From Aquariibacter sp964433315 (GTDB lineage: Bacteria; Pseudomonadota; Gammaproteobacteria; Burkholderiales; Burkholderiaceae_C), in the NCBI GenBank assembly GCA_964433315.1, contig CAYSQO010000016.1, positions 1 to 32,243 of the forward strand: 32,243 bases of DNA, written 5' to 3'. The notes under the pieces are model-generated. The model saw only the letters and a program-made list of their open reading frames with translations. It had not been told where the DNA came from and did no database searches. This document shows positions 32,066-32,243 of the stretch, one piece after another. How positions within the stretch are numbered: position 1 is the stretch's first letter; each line of letters opens with the position of its first letter. Made by a program: the position numbers and the translations under genes.

Positions 32066-32243
32066 GCGAGGGGCCGAGCTTCGCCGGCGCGGCCGAATCG
32101 CTCTGGCAGGCCCTGGCGGCCGACTGGCCGGGCCTGGGCATCGAGATCCTGCCCGAGGCCGATTCCAGCAACACCCGCCTGCTCGAAGCCGCCCGCGCCC
32201 GGCTCGCCGCCGGGGCCGATCCGGCCGAGGCCCTGGCCGGGCC
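32062..32243 (+). CDS. birA: Biotin-[acetyl-CoA carboxylase] ligase, N-terminal fragment
   Basis: The window ends inside this gene. BirA attaches biotin to the carrier subunit of acetyl-CoA carboxylase. The visible 60 residues contain IEILPEADSSNTRLLEAARA, the start of the ligase domain, where the usual S/T-T-N motif reads SSN; there is no N-terminal HTH domain, so this is the non-repressor type. The frame contains no ATG, GTG or TTG between about 31921 and 32243 that could start it, and I place the start at CTG 32062, which overlaps the SET-gene stop (CTGA). This start is tentative. Confidence 0.75.
   Translation, partial: MSEGPSFAGAAESLWQALAADWPGLGIEILPEADSSNTRLLEAARARLAAGADPAEALAG

Overview
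This is a GC-rich (clearly above 70% by eye) bacterial chromosomal segment. Gene content and order point to a betaproteobacterium of the order Burkholderiales, probably near the Rubrivivax/Leptothrix/Roseateles group. The evidence is hemE-priA, metK facing a tandem LpxL-type acyltransferase pair followed by dapF-DUF484-xerC, rsmB-DUF4390-ntrY-ntrX with an NtrX that has no AAA+ domain, and topB facing a SET-domain gene and birA. The taxon is inferred from synteny and family features; no database was searched. No insertion sequence, prophage, CRISPR array or plasmid function is visible.

Layout. Positions 132-4613 (+) hold an HDOD protein, hemE and priA. A 320-bp AT-richer gap with DnaA-box-like sites lies before priA. 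Positions 4647-6848 form a divergent sulfur module: an ArsR-family regulator with the two cysteines of SqrR/BigR persulfide sensors and two half-size YeeE/YedE transporters on the minus strand, and a persulfide-dioxygenase-like metallo-beta-lactamase-fold protein on the plus strand. Positions 6895-12585 (+) carry a YgjP-like metalloprotease, release factor 3 (prfC), an MFS transporter and a YbaL-type antiporter. metK (-) follows, with an unusually structured 171-bp upstream region. Positions 14029-19587 (+) carry two lipid A acyltransferase-like genes, dapF, a DUF484 gene, xerC and rlmI.

From 31427 down to 19718 everything is on the minus strand: topB, an AEC transporter, proA, queC, a LemA-family gene, rsmB, a secreted DUF4390 protein, the NtrY-like kinase, a short NtrX-like regulator and tRNA-Phe with a clear intrinsic terminator. 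The window ends (+) with a small SET-domain protein and the start of birA.

Most genes are housekeeping: heme, replication restart, lysine/peptidoglycan precursors, SAM, rRNA methylation, queuosine and proline. The points most worth a second look are the metK upstream region with mutually exclusive stems, the DnaA-box cluster before priA, the repeated geometry of a -10-like hexamer 6-7 nt before the start codon (likely leaderless mRNAs), the persulfide-sensing module, the SET/topB/birA neighbourhood, and the DUF4390-NtrY-short NtrX set. Assignments are from reading translations and motifs only.
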